Below are positions 16,534-25,077 of a stretch of DNA of 39,312 nt, in pieces; the stretch's first letter is position 1, and every line of letters begins with the position of its first letter. The notes under the pieces were generated by a model. The model was not told the DNA's origin. It made no database searches and was given only the letters and a program-made list of their open reading frames with translations. This stretch comes from Micavibrio_B sp964633355. GTDB lineage: Bacteria; Pseudomonadota; Alphaproteobacteria; Micavibrionales; Micavibrionaceae. The translations under genes and the position numbers were made by a program. Where the stretch lies: assembly GCA_964633355.1 (NCBI GenBank), contig CAZWGO010000020.1:1-39312 (forward strand), written 5' to 3'.

Positions 16534-17241
16534 TTACTTCTTCGCTGGTTGCGCGACTGGCGCTTTGCCTGATTTAAGCTGCGCGATCAACGCATCGACA
16601 TTCCCGCCACCGCGCTGGATCACGGAAGAAAACTCAGAGCGCTGCGTGACGCTCATGCTGACACCGGCTACTAAAACATCGACGATTTTGTAAGAGCCGC
16701 CTTTGTTGCGCACGCGCCAGTCAACCTGAACTTCTTCGCCGCCATTGGGCGGGATCATGAAAGACGATACCAGCGTGTCCTGATTTCCAATCGAGCGGAA
16801 AGAACGAACCTCGATCTTCTGGCCTTTATATTCTTCGAAACGGTTGGAATAGACATCGACAACCATCGTTTTGAACAATTTCAAATAGTCTTTTTTCTGC
16901 GTGTCGGTGGCTGCGTTCCAGTAACGGCCCAGCGCGAAGCGTCCGATTGTCTCCAGATCGAAACTCTCATCCAGGAGTTTGCGGAAATCCGCCGTCTTTT
17001 GGGCTTTCGATGCATTGGTATCAGCCAGAAACTTTAAACCACGATCCGTCATCGATTTCACGAAGTCGAAAGCGCCGCGCTCCGTCGCACCAGCCTGGCT
17101 GGCTGAAGCTTCTGTATAGGTGACGCCGGACGGCGCATCTGCCACGGAATTCGTTGCATGAACAGGAGTTGAAAGCATCGTTCCCGATAACAGGATAAGA
17201 GTGCTGAAGAGGCAAATCGTCTTGGACGGGAAGTTCGGCAT
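16534..17241 (-). CDS. mlaC: Periplasmic phospholipid-binding protein MlaC (Ttg2D family)
   Basis: A 235-residue periplasmic protein that shuttles phospholipid between the MlaA outer-membrane complex and the MlaFEDB inner-membrane transporter. A signal peptide is seen at residues 1-29 (hydrophobic LFSTLILLSGTML, cleavage after VHA). The MlaC domain follows: DFRKLLDESFDLETIGRFALGRYW, then YLKLFKTMVVDVYSNRF and the strand-rich VDWRVRNKGGSYKIVDVLVAGVSMSVTQRSEF, all family signatures. AAGGA precedes the ATG. It is downstream of mlaA on the same strand but separated by 217 bp and a hairpin, so it probably has its own promoter. The other mla genes are not in the window. Confidence 0.93.
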   Translation of the reverse strand: MPNFPSKTICLFSTLILLSGTMLSTPVHATNSVADAPSGVTYTEASASQAGATERGAFDFVKSMTDRGLKFLADTNASKAQKTADFRKLLDESFDLETIGRFALGRYWNAATDTQKKDYLKLFKTMVVDVYSNRFEEYKGQKIEVRSFRSIGNQDTLVSSFMIPPNGGEEVQVDWRVRNKGGSYKIVDVLVAGVSMSVTQRSEFSSVIQRGGGNVDALIAQLKSGKAPVAQPAKK

Positions 17242-17399
17242 TTTGAATCCTTATATGGTCAAGTCAGAAAGTGCTTAAAACAGTTTTGCTGTTTTTAAAA
17301 GATAAATCTAAAGCCGGACAGATCCAGCCTTTATTTATCTGTATCTAATATAAAACGTTTCCAAAGAGGTTTTGTCCCCTTCCAACGGAAATAAAACGA

Positions 17400-17429
17400 C
17401 GGCCATAAAGAATATTTTCTTCATGGCCG
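17400..17429 (-). terminator. Probable intrinsic terminator downstream of mlaA
   Basis: A 7-bp stem CGGCCAT/ATGGCCG (17400-17406 and 17423-17429) continues, after one mismatch, as AAGAA/TTCTT with a 4-nt loop. On the minus strand it is followed by TCGTTTTATTT, a modest U tract. Positioned about 30 bp after the mlaA stop. Confidence 0.55.
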
Positions 17430-17458
17430 CAGATCGTCAAGCTAATATAATTCAGCTA

Positions 17459-18184
17459 TCACATATCCGGCAGGTTTGAATCCGCTTGATCCCGCACCTG
17501 CGCTTCGCGGCGCTGGGCATAGGAAGAGCGAACCGCTGCATAGTAATCGATCGAATTTTTCTTCAGATCGTCCAGTACATCCAGTAACTCTTCACGCTTG
17601 TCGATCGTGGCAACGCCGACCTTGGCATAATACCAGCCTTCGTTATGCGTATTGGTCAGGTAAAGACGAACGGGATCCGTATAGCTGTCGACGACCATAC
17701 CAGTTGCATCGCGAACCGAGCTCGGGCCGAAAAGCGGCAGGACGAGATATGGCGAATTGCCGACGCCCCAAACGCCGAGCGTCTGGCCGAAATCTTCTTC
17801 TTCGTATTTCACGCCTTCTTTGCCGGCAATGTCAAAGATACCGCCAAGGCCGAATATGGTATTGGCTGCAAATCGTGTCGTCGTATCGCCAGCGCCTTCC
17901 AGATCGCCTTGCAGCAAATTATTCGCAAGGTTTTGCGGTGTTTTCAGGTTGTGAAGAAAATTGCGAACACCGGTACGCGCAGGCTGTGGAACAGCGGCGC
18001 GGTACCCTTTGGCAACCGGTTTCATCACGGCGGTATCGACAACATCATTGAATTTGAAAATGCCGCGATTAACGCCTTCGATCGGATCTTTGATTTCGCC
18101 GTCAGGGCCTGATGCACATGCACTCAAAGCAAGAACAGCCACAGCGCTTAATAACGTTTTTAATGTCAAATTTTTTAATGTCAT
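17459..18184 (-). CDS. mlaA: Outer-membrane lipoprotein MlaA (VacJ)
   Basis: A 241-residue lipoprotein that removes misplaced phospholipid from the outer leaflet of the outer membrane and passes it to MlaC. The signal peptide MTLKNLTLKTLLSAVAVLALSAC ends in the lipobox LSAC. The MlaA domain follows with DPIEGVNRGIFKFND, NFLHNLKTPQNLANNLLQGD, FAANTIFGLGGIFDIA and DFGQTLGVWGVGNSPYLVLPLFGPSSVRD, a near-complete set of family motifs. The ATG at 18184 is preferred over the one 33 bp upstream because GGGG stands ~6 nt before it and the protein then starts with a clean signal peptide. It lies downstream of lptFG on the same strand after a 208-bp gap. Confidence 0.94.
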   Translation of the reverse strand: MTLKNLTLKTLLSAVAVLALSACASGPDGEIKDPIEGVNRGIFKFNDVVDTAVMKPVAKGYRAAVPQPARTGVRNFLHNLKTPQNLANNLLQGDLEGAGDTTTRFAANTIFGLGGIFDIAGKEGVKYEEEDFGQTLGVWGVGNSPYLVLPLFGPSSVRDATGMVVDSYTDPVRLYLTNTHNEGWYYAKVGVATIDKREELLDVLDDLKKNSIDYYAAVRSSYAQRREAQVRDQADSNLPDM

Positions 18185-18392
18185 ATTTTCCCCAATACCC
18201 CTGTAATATTTTTGCAATAGCTTGCTTTTACTACATCAGGTTTGAATTGAAATTTTGTTAACTTCCGCCGATCACTATCGCCTTTTTTCAAGGGCTTAAG
18301 GATCAGGTTATAAGGAATGGCACAAATGCGGCCAAGGTCAAGGGAGAGGCCTGAAAGCCCTTGCCGCTTGTTGCAAAAATACAACGAAATAA

Positions 18393-19490
18393 TCAGCCAT
18401 CTTCCAGTGTCAAAAGAGCGGCAATGCCCAGCAAACTTCCCAACAAAGCCGGGCTCCAGGCTGCCAGAAAAACCGGAATCTGGTGAGAAGATCCCATAGC
18501 CTGCAGGAAACTCGACAGGAAAAACACTACGAATCCGATCACTACGCCGCCGATGATAAACAGGAACGTCCCGCCCTGCCGCTGCGGGCGCAGTGCCACT
18601 GCCGCGGCCAGCAAGATCATTGACATAAATAAGAAGGGCTGGGCCAGCAAGTTCTGGAAATGAATCCGTAGCCGCGTCGAATCAAAACCCGTCTTGTCGA
18701 GCGTGGCGATAAAAGACGGCAGATTCCAGAAACCCATCGTCTCCGGCGTCGAAAAACTGTCCTCGATTTCCCGCGTTGTCAAATTGGTCGGCAGGATCAG
18801 TTGCGCCATCCGCACCGGCTTTTCACTGGCTGCATTCTCGACCGCATCCTGAAAAATCCATTCACCGGCTTTCAATTGGGCCGCTGACGCATCGATTCTT
18901 TTTGTAAAAATATCGTTCTTGTCGAAAAACAGGGTCATCACTTCCTGCAGTTTCCAGCTCGGCATCTCGACCTTGTCGGCATGCAGCATCGCATATCCGT
19001 CTTGCGTTTCCTGCCGCAGCCATAGGCCTTCATCGAACAAGGCGACCGTTGAATGGTCGCTATCTAGATACATGTTTTCGAGCAGACGATATTTGCCATA
19101 GAAGATCGCGCCGAGCGGATTGATAATGAAAGCCACCAGCAAGCCTGCCGCTGCCGCGACAGCCGCGATCGGCGCAAGGAATTGCCACACCGACACGCCC
19201 GCCGAACGAAGGACAACCAATTCCTGCCGCCGCGACAACTGCCAGAATGTAAATAATGCACTGAATAAAATGATAAACGGGAAGATCGTCTGACCGATAT
19301 CGGGCAGTTTCAAAAAGCCCATTTGAACGACAAGGCTCAAAGGCACATCTTCAAATTTCGCGGCGCGGCGCAAAAGCTCGACCATATCGAGCATAAAAAT
19401 CAGCCCAAGCAAAATCGCCGCCATGCCCAATAAATTAATAGTGAAAGTGATGCTGAGATAACGCGATAAAGTTTTCGGGATGCGGATCAT
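18393..19490 (-). CDS. lptG: LPS export permease LptG
   Basis: A 365-residue inner-membrane permease of the YjgP/YjgQ family. With LptF and the ATPase LptB it extracts lipopolysaccharide from the inner membrane and feeds the Lpt bridge. Three N-terminal membrane helices (15-35, ~60-85, ~105-125), a periplasmic beta-jellyroll region (~130-280) and three C-terminal helices (~285-360) fit the fold. The motif RRQELVVLRSAGVSVWQF is the coupling-helix region that contacts LptB. Its ATG overlaps the lptF stop (ATGA), so the two are co-translated. The 208-bp gap after it has a small stem (CAAGGG 18339-18344 / CCCTTG 18358-18363) but no U tract. Confidence 0.93.
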   Translation of the reverse strand: MIRIPKTLSRYLSITFTINLLGMAAILLGLIFMLDMVELLRRAAKFEDVPLSLVVQMGFLKLPDIGQTIFPFIILFSALFTFWQLSRRQELVVLRSAGVSVWQFLAPIAAVAAAAGLLVAFIINPLGAIFYGKYRLLENMYLDSDHSTVALFDEGLWLRQETQDGYAMLHADKVEMPSWKLQEVMTLFFDKNDIFTKRIDASAAQLKAGEWIFQDAVENAASEKPVRMAQLILPTNLTTREIEDSFSTPETMGFWNLPSFIATLDKTGFDSTRLRIHFQNLLAQPFLFMSMILLAAAVALRPQRQGGTFLFIIGGVVIGFVVFFLSSFLQAMGSSHQIPVFLAAWSPALLGSLLGIAALLTLEDG

Positions 19491-20641
19491 TGGCCTGCCT
19501 CGTCTTTTTCTTCAGGCACCGCAGATGACGAAGAAGATGGCAAAGGGGACGGCAAATGCCAGAGGGAGCTCAGCAGCATCAGGCCAATGATAATCGGCAC
19601 TATCGCCACCACGAACATCAGCGGCACGCCGATAAAAGATTGCTTGGCAAGATTATACATGGCCAGAAACAGAACCTGCAATACGATCATGATCGCCGTC
19701 GCCGCCAGAATTTTCCGGCTTTGCCCTCTCCGGTCGACCGACCCTAAAAGGAGGAAGCAAAGCGCGATAATCGTAAAACTCGGCACCATGAGCGGCGTGG
19801 CAAGACGCTTATAGATTTCGGTAATAAACTCATTGCGCGCTTTGCGATCATAGTCGCTGGTTAAATCGGGATTCATCAACTCGACCAGCGTGCGCTCTTC
19901 CGGCTCTGCCCATCTGGTACGCACCGGCCCTTCTTCATCGGGAAGATCGATCGTGTATTGATCGAAATTCAGGCGTTTGAGAATTTGTTCGCGGCGGTCG
20001 AAATCATGCCGCGCCCCGTCATAAACGATGACTTGCTGGCCTTCATCGGTGGCCACTAAAACGCCTCGCTTGGCGATCACCGTCGTCGGGGTTTCCGTTT
20101 CATTGCGGCCATCGTAAATAATCAGTCCCTGCAATTCTCCGTTGCTGGCCCGTTCACGGATATAAACCATTAGGCCTTTCCCGGCCTGATTGAAAATTCC
20201 TTCGCGAAACAGAAGCGTCGACATCTGCGCTTTGAGGAACACACGCTGTTTTTGCATGGTTGATGTTGCCACCGGCGAGAGCCAGGCAACACAGAAAAAC
20301 ATGAACAGGGCGAACAGCGCGGATAAAATCAACGCAGGCCGTGCCAGACGCCATGGCGAAAACCCGAGCGCTCTTAAGACGACCAGCTCGCTTTCCAGCG
20401 TAAACTTGTTATAGACGAAAAGGACCGAAGCCATGAGCCCGATAGGGATGATAATCTCGAAAAACCGCGGCAAGGCGAGCATGGTCAACCCCCAGAACGA
20501 CCACGCGCTGGCACCGGAATTGATGATCAGCTCCAGAAATCGCAAAGACTGCGTTAAAAGCACCAATGCGCTCAAAACGAGGGTCACGAAAATCGTGGCG
20601 ACAAAAAGATTCCGGAAAACGTAGCGGTCAACTATAGGCAT
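19487..20641 (-). CDS. lptF: LPS export permease LptF
   Basis: A 384-residue partner of LptG in the LptB2FG transporter of the inner membrane. It begins MPIVDRYVFRNLFVATIFVTLV, with the first helix and the Arg/Asn pattern typical of LptF. It has the coupling motif ESELVVLRALGFSPWRLARP, a periplasmic domain with TVIAKRGVLVATDEGQQV, and C-terminal helices from ~275. The polar tail is serine- and proline-rich and poorly conserved. It is first in the lptFG operon and divergent from pepA, an arrangement common in Proteobacteria. Confidence 0.93.
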   Translation of the reverse strand: MPIVDRYVFRNLFVATIFVTLVLSALVLLTQSLRFLELIINSGASAWSFWGLTMLALPRFFEIIIPIGLMASVLFVYNKFTLESELVVLRALGFSPWRLARPALILSALFALFMFFCVAWLSPVATSTMQKQRVFLKAQMSTLLFREGIFNQAGKGLMVYIRERASNGELQGLIIYDGRNETETPTTVIAKRGVLVATDEGQQVIVYDGARHDFDRREQILKRLNFDQYTIDLPDEEGPVRTRWAEPEERTLVELMNPDLTSDYDRKARNEFITEIYKRLATPLMVPSFTIIALCFLLLGSVDRRGQSRKILAATAIMIVLQVLFLAMYNLAKQSFIGVPLMFVVAIVPIIIGLMLLSSLWHLPSPLPSSSSSAVPEEKDEAGQ

Positions 20642-20752
20642 GTGAGGCGCAATCTAGCGCAGAGTTGTCTGTATTCCAAGATTCTTTACTCTTATTCCGT
20701 TTGGCTTATAGTCTTTTTTACCATTTAACTTTTCTTCAGGAAGCCGCACTTT

Positions 20753-22270
20753 ATGAGCAAAACGCCCGTTATCGAATTCGCCAAAACACCTAAGCAAAAA
20801 ATCGACACCGCGATTATCGGTGTTTTCTCGGATAAGAAACTCACCGATGCCGCCGCCCTGACAGATTCCGTTCTCGGCGGGATCATCAGCCACCAGCTTG
20901 TCACGCATAAAACATTCAAGGGCAATGACGGCCAAAGCCTCTCCATCGCGCTTCCGCCGCGCTCTTCTTATCTGCGCGTGATCGTGCTTGGCCTTGGCGA
21001 CCGGAACAAGCTTGATGTCACCAAAGCCGAAAATATCGGCGGACGTCTTTTGACCGCGTTAAACACCCAGGGTGCCGAGCGTGCTGTCTTTCTCAATGCC
21101 GAAGAACTCGAAGTCTCCGGTTTTAACCTGACGCTCCAGATGCTTTTCGGCCTGCGCCTCGGCAGCTATGAATTCGACAATTACAAAACCAAGCCAAAAA
21201 AAGAAAAGAACGAAGCAAAACTGCAAACCGTTTCTGTCCTCACTGAAAACGGCAAGAAACTGACGAAAGACTTCGCCGAATTTGAAATGCTCGCGGAGTC
21301 GATCTTTATTACCCGCGATCTCGTCAACGAGCCGCCGAACAAGCTCTACCCGAAAACTTTCGCCGACTTCATCAAGAAAACCTTGACCCCGCTCGGCGTC
21401 AAGATCGAGATTTTCGACAAGGCAAAGATCGAAAAGGTCGGCATGGGTCTTTTATATGCCGTCGGTCAAGCCTCCGAACATGAACCGCGTTTCGTCGTCA
21501 TGTCATGGCCCGGTAGCGGAAAGAATAAAAAGCAAAAACCTGTCGCCTTGGTCGGCAAAGGCATGACCTATGATTCAGGCGGTTTAAGCCTGAAACCCGG
21601 CGACGCCATGGTCACGATGAAAATGGATATGGCCGGGGCCGGCGCCGTTGTCGGCGCGATGCATATGCTCGCCAAACGCAAGACATCCGCGCCGGTCGTC
21701 GCTGTCGTGCCAATCGCCGAGAACTCAATCTCCGATGAAGCGTACCGTCCGGACGATATCATTACTTCCTACTCCGGCAAGACGGTCGAAGTGTTGAACA
21801 CCGATGCCGAGGGTCGTCTGATTTTGGCTGATGCCCTGACTTACGTTCAGGAAAAATACGACCCTGAAATCATTATCGATCTCGCCACGTTGACAGGCGC
21901 AATTCTAATTGCGCTCGGCCTCGATTATTGCGGCGTCTTTTCCAACAATGACGACCTCTGGAACAAGATCGACAATTCCGCCAAAACCACGGGCGAAAAA
22001 GTCTGGCGTATGCCGCTCGATGAAAATTTCCGCCGCGAAATGGATTCGCCTTTCGCCGATATCAAGAATGTCGGGAATGGCCGTTTTGGCGGATCTTCCA
22101 CCGCTGCAGCATTCTTGTCTGAATTCGTGGACAAAGATCGCCCATGGGCTCACCTCGATATCGCCGGTGTGGCAACGATTAAATCGGCGCGCCCGACCAA
22201 TCCGAAACCATTTGCCAGCGGCTATGGCGTACGTCTATTGAACGACATCATCAAAGAAAATTACGAATAA
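20753..22270 (+). CDS. pepA: Leucyl aminopeptidase PepA (M17)
   Basis: A 505-residue cytosolic di-metal aminopeptidase that removes N-terminal residues from peptides; PepA homologues can also bind DNA. The N-terminal ~180 residues are the variable domain. The catalytic domain has VGKGMTYDSGGLSLKPG, with metal and substrate residues Lys, Asp and Lys, then KMDMAGAGAVVGAMH. The M17 signature NTDAEGRLILADAL begins at N349. It ends with the usual HLDIAGVA and NPKPFASGYGVRLL. AGGAAG precedes the ATG by ~9 nt. A TATAGT at 20707-20712 is a candidate -10. It leads the pepA-kamA-like-holC operon, with 5 bp to the next gene. Confidence 0.95.
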   Translation: MSKTPVIEFAKTPKQKIDTAIIGVFSDKKLTDAAALTDSVLGGIISHQLVTHKTFKGNDGQSLSIALPPRSSYLRVIVLGLGDRNKLDVTKAENIGGRLLTALNTQGAERAVFLNAEELEVSGFNLTLQMLFGLRLGSYEFDNYKTKPKKEKNEAKLQTVSVLTENGKKLTKDFAEFEMLAESIFITRDLVNEPPNKLYPKTFADFIKKTLTPLGVKIEIFDKAKIEKVGMGLLYAVGQASEHEPRFVVMSWPGSGKNKKQKPVALVGKGMTYDSGGLSLKPGDAMVTMKMDMAGAGAVVGAMHMLAKRKTSAPVVAVVPIAENSISDEAYRPDDIITSYSGKTVEVLNTDAEGRLILADALTYVQEKYDPEIIIDLATLTGAILIALGLDYCGVFSNNDDLWNKIDNSAKTTGEKVWRMPLDENFRREMDSPFADIKNVGNGRFGGSSTAAAFLSEFVDKDRPWAHLDIAGVATIKSARPTNPKPFASGYGVRLLNDIIKENYE

Positions 22271-22275
22271 GTTGA

Positions 22276-23277
22276 ATGACTGCGTTACTTAAACAAATCC
22301 CAAACCATGAGGCGGGCATTACTCACAAAGTCCGCCTCACGGAATATCTGGAGAGCAAGATCAATCTCTCCGACCCGAATGATCCTATCGCGCGTCAATA
22401 TATGCCGAGCGCGGAAGAAACTATTCCTTCGCTTCTCGATCAGGCCGACCCGATTGGCGATCACAAAAACGGTATCGGCAAACTCATCGTCCATCGCTAT
22501 CCGGATCGCTTGCTGCTTCTCGCCACAGATCACTGCGCCGCCTATTGCCGCTTTTGTTTTAGAAAAGACCGCGTCGGCAAAGGCGAAGCCGTACCTTCCG
22601 ATGCCGATATGGAAGAAGCGCTCACCTATATCGAAAACAACAAATTCATCTGGGAAGTTATTTTCTCCGGCGGCGATCCGCTGATTTTATCGCCGCGCCG
22701 TCTGGAGCAAATCGTTGCGCGTGTCGCTGGCATTTCTCATGTAAAGACCATCCGCTTTCATACGCGCGCCCCTGTGTCCGATCCTTCGCGCATCACGCCG
22801 GAACTGGCAAAGGCCCTTGTTAGGGATAAAGCAACCTATATTGTTATCCATGCCAATCATCCGGATGAGCTGACAGAAGAGGCTATTGCCGGGTTTCGTA
22901 ACTTGCAAAAAGCGGGAGCGACCTTGCTCTCGCAATCTGTGCTACTGCGCGGCGTCAATGACAATGCCGAAACGCTGGAACGACTTTTCCGCGGCTTCGT
23001 TGAAAATGGTATCAAGCCTTATTACCTCCACCACCCGGATCTTGTCGAGGGCTCGGCCCATTTTCAGCTTTCGCTCGACGAAGGCGAAAAACTGATGAAA
23101 GAATTACGCGGGAAAATTTCAGGCCTGTGTTGGCCGACTTATGTACTCGATATCCCGGGCGGCTATGGCAAAGTGCCGGTGAATAGCAGCTATCTGACAA
23201 AAACATCCGATGGCCGTTATCTGGTCGAAGATATTTATGGCGATCGTCACGCCTACCCGCCTAAGATAGCACCATGA
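22276..23277 (+). CDS. KamA-family radical SAM / lysine 2,3-aminomutase-like protein
   Basis: A 333-residue radical SAM, PLP-dependent protein. The [4Fe-4S] cysteines are C87, C91 and C94 (CAAYCRFC). SGGDPL is the SAM-binding GGE-like motif. DIPGGYGK with K299 is the aminomutase-type PLP lysine region, and HPDLVEGSAHF resembles the substrate-binding Asp loop of lysine 2,3-aminomutase. The length (333) is nearer EpmB, the enzyme that makes beta-lysine for EF-P, than the ~415-residue fermentative enzyme. However, the PLP motif is of the KamA type. No EF-P or EpmA gene is nearby. It is translationally linked to pepA (5-bp gap) and holC (4-bp overlap). Family sure; physiological substrate not. 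Confidence 0.85.
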   Translation: MTALLKQIPNHEAGITHKVRLTEYLESKINLSDPNDPIARQYMPSAEETIPSLLDQADPIGDHKNGIGKLIVHRYPDRLLLLATDHCAAYCRFCFRKDRVGKGEAVPSDADMEEALTYIENNKFIWEVIFSGGDPLILSPRRLEQIVARVAGISHVKTIRFHTRAPVSDPSRITPELAKALVRDKATYIVIHANHPDELTEEAIAGFRNLQKAGATLLSQSVLLRGVNDNAETLERLFRGFVENGIKPYYLHHPDLVEGSAHFQLSLDEGEKLMKELRGKISGLCWPTYVLDIPGGYGKVPVNSSYLTKTSDGRYLVEDIYGDRHAYPPKIAP

Positions 23278-23723
23278 CCGAAATTCGTTTTTATCATATC
23301 CAGAAAAAATCTGCAGAAGTCACGGTTTTCGAATTGGCAGAGCGCGCCTTGACGCGGGGCCACCGTATCCTGATCCGCCTGCGAGACGAAGCCGATGCGG
23401 CGCGTCTCAATGATTTTTTATGGACAAATAAACCTGAATCTTTTTTGCCGCATGGGACGGCGCAAGATGGCAACGCAGAATTGCAGCCGGTATTTTTAAC
23501 GGCGACGAACGACAATCCGAATAAAGCAGATACTTTATTTTTGATGCCCGGCGCGGAAAGCTCCGGTATCGATGCGTTCAAATTATGCTGCGATATTATC
23601 GATGGCCATAGCGAGGAAGATATCAGTAATGCACGCAGCCGCTATCGCGACTGGAAAGCCGCAGGTCATAGCTTAAGCTATTGGCAACAGGACGATGCCG
23701 GCAAGTGGGAACAGAAACAATAA
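23274..23723 (+). CDS. holC: DNA polymerase III chi subunit HolC
   Basis: A 149-residue clamp-loader accessory subunit that links the DnaX complex to SSB during replication. It has the typical start EIRFYHIQKKSAEVTVFELAERALTRGHRILIRL, then LNDFLWTNKPESFLPHG and, near the end, the RYRDWKAAGHSLSYWQQD region. It overlaps the KamA-like gene by ATGA; pepA-holC adjacency is common in Proteobacteria and supports the call. Confidence 0.9.
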   Translation: MTEIRFYHIQKKSAEVTVFELAERALTRGHRILIRLRDEADAARLNDFLWTNKPESFLPHGTAQDGNAELQPVFLTATNDNPNKADTLFLMPGAESSGIDAFKLCCDIIDGHSEEDISNARSRYRDWKAAGHSLSYWQQDDAGKWEQKQ

Positions 23724-23729
23724 GATTAT

Positions 23730-23757
23730 TTACTGCCCACCACTTACTACTTACTCG
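23730..23757. repeat. Four 7-bp repeats at a gene end
   Basis: TTACTGC, CCACCAC, TTACTAC, TTACTCG run in register; read on the minus strand they begin in the stop codon of the 130-residue gene. This is the same GTARGYR-type heptad as at 1350-1423. Because 7 is not a multiple of 3, TAG/TAA triplets fall in different frames. Confidence 0.45.
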
Positions 23758-24143
23758 TTAATCGGCGTACGATTTTTGTTTTTGTACCCGATGCGCCAGC
23801 TTTTCGGGCGTGTCCAGTCATTGGTGATCGGCTTGTTCTTATCGTCTACGACATTATAAGCCGATATTTTTGAATAGCCCTGATCGGATTTTTTGAACGT
23901 GTCACCATTGACGGTTTTATCGGCGACGATACGCGCCTCAGTCAATGAAGCAGGTTTCTTTGCCGTTGTTTTTGTGACTGTCGTCGTTGTCTGCGTTGGC
24001 GCGGCCATGACAGGCTGTGCGGGCGCTTGCTGAACAGGAGCGGAAGGCGCAGGTGCCGTTAGTGTATTGAAATCTGCCGCTTGTGCTAGGCCTGAAACAG
24101 CGACCATCGAAAGGGCTGCAGACATCATCATCATTTTTTTCAT
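23751..24143 (-). CDS. Small exported protein of unknown function
   Basis: I do not recognise this family. It is a 130-residue protein with a clear signal peptide (MKKMMMMSAALSMVAVSGLAQA, cleavage after AQA). A Pro/Ala/Gln- and Thr-rich low-complexity stretch (~25-65) follows, then a small charged domain with Lys, Asp and Asn, ending in a WRIGYKNKNRTPINE tail. No cysteines or membrane segments follow the signal, so it should be periplasmic. AAGGAG stands ~8 nt before the ATG, a strong ribosome-binding site. It is convergent with holC and downstream of the cytochrome gene on the same strand. Confidence 0.75.
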   Translation of the reverse strand: MKKMMMMSAALSMVAVSGLAQAADFNTLTAPAPSAPVQQAPAQPVMAAPTQTTTTVTKTTAKKPASLTEARIVADKTVNGDTFKKSDQGYSKISAYNVVDDKNKPITNDWTRPKSWRIGYKNKNRTPINE

Positions 24144-24213
24144 TTAAAAACTCCTTATCGTTTTTTTCTAGATATGTATCTCATATTGTTTTTCAAGGCT
24201 TATTGAAGACGAA

Positions 24214-24240
24214 GGGGACGGAGTGAAGTACTCCGTCCCC
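24214..24240. terminator. Perfect 11-bp hairpin, candidate terminator after the cytochrome gene
   Basis: GGGGACGGAGT (24214-24224) and ACTCCGTCCCC (24230-24240) form a perfect stem with a 5-nt loop, 27 bp beyond the cytochrome stop codon. No U tract follows on either strand, so it may be a 3'-end stabiliser or a Rho-linked stop rather than a classical intrinsic terminator. Confidence 0.5.
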
Positions 24241-24266
24241 CCCTTAAACTAAATTCTGGCAACTTA

Positions 24267-24974
24267 CTACTTGGGCTTTTCTTCGCCTTTTGTCGCATCG
24301 ACAGGCGCTGCATCTTTTGTTGCAGGCGCCGTTGCATCTGTCGGGGCCGCCGCCCCATCCGGCGCGGCTGCGGAAGGCTGACCGGCTGCATTTTCAGCAA
24401 CAGGCGGCGCTAAATCTTTGGCCTCCTGATCGATCTCGCCTTGGGACGGCAACGCTTGCGGGGCGTCATCCATCGAGCGTAAATAAGCGATCAAGGCTGC
24501 GCGGTCTTCCGCTTTTTTGACCCCGGCATAGGTCATCTTGGTTTCCTTCGCATAGGCTTTCGGCTTCCAGAGGAATTTGTTCATTTCCTCATAGGTCCAG
24601 ACATCGCCTCCTTGAGAAGTCAGCGCGCCTGAATAGACGTAGCCGGGATGCGCCTGTTTCTTGTTGCCCATAATTCCGTATAGACCCGGGCCAACGCCGT
24701 TCGCGCCGCCTTTTTCCACATGGTGGCAGGCCGCGCAGGCTTTCGCCACGCCTTTGCCGCGCTCGATATCAGCGGTCGCGATCATGGCCAATATCGGCTC
24801 TGGCATAGCAACTGCCGCCGCGCCGCCGCCGGTGCTTTCCGTGGCTTCGACCGTCACCGCGTCTTTTTCAAGATGGTCCGGGGCAACCAGATATTGTCCG
24901 AACTTGCCGGAAACCATCGCCAGAAGTCCGGCGCTCAAAATTGCTGCAAAAGCTATATTCGATTTCATGTTCAT
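24267..24974 (-). CDS. Membrane-anchored class I cytochrome c (CycM-like)
   Basis: A 235-residue c-type cytochrome. The N-terminal hydrophobic segment (IAFAAILSAGLLAMVSG) lacks a good cleavage site and probably anchors it to the inner membrane with the haem domain in the periplasm. The haem motif is CAACH, and the distal Met ligand is in TKMTYAG. NGVGPGLYGIMG and YLRSMDD are typical of the cytochrome c2/c552 family, which carries electrons from bc1 to a terminal oxidase. The ~60-residue C-terminal tail is Ala/Pro-rich and low complexity. Two ATGs six bases apart (24974 and 24968) are possible starts; neither has a clear ribosome-binding site. It is divergent from pheA. Confidence 0.9.
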   Translation of the reverse strand: MNMKSNIAFAAILSAGLLAMVSGKFGQYLVAPDHLEKDAVTVEATESTGGGAAAVAMPEPILAMIATADIERGKGVAKACAACHHVEKGGANGVGPGLYGIMGNKKQAHPGYVYSGALTSQGGDVWTYEEMNKFLWKPKAYAKETKMTYAGVKKAEDRAALIAYLRSMDDAPQALPSQGEIDQEAKDLAPPVAENAAGQPSAAAPDGAAAPTDATAPATKDAAPVDATKGEEKPK

Positions 24975-25077
24975 GAAATTTAGTCCAATTAGGGATTGTT
25001 TATTTGATCCGATCTATACAAGATACGCGGACAATATACCAGCAGCAGAAACCTTGTCGAGATACTAGTCCGGAAAT

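Noticed and set aside
17277..17341. Dyads AAAACAG-TTTTG-CTGTTTT and GATAAAT...ATTTATC upstream of mlaC
   Set aside because: The stems are short, A/T-rich and interrupted. They lie in the mlaC leader with no clear terminator or operator logic.
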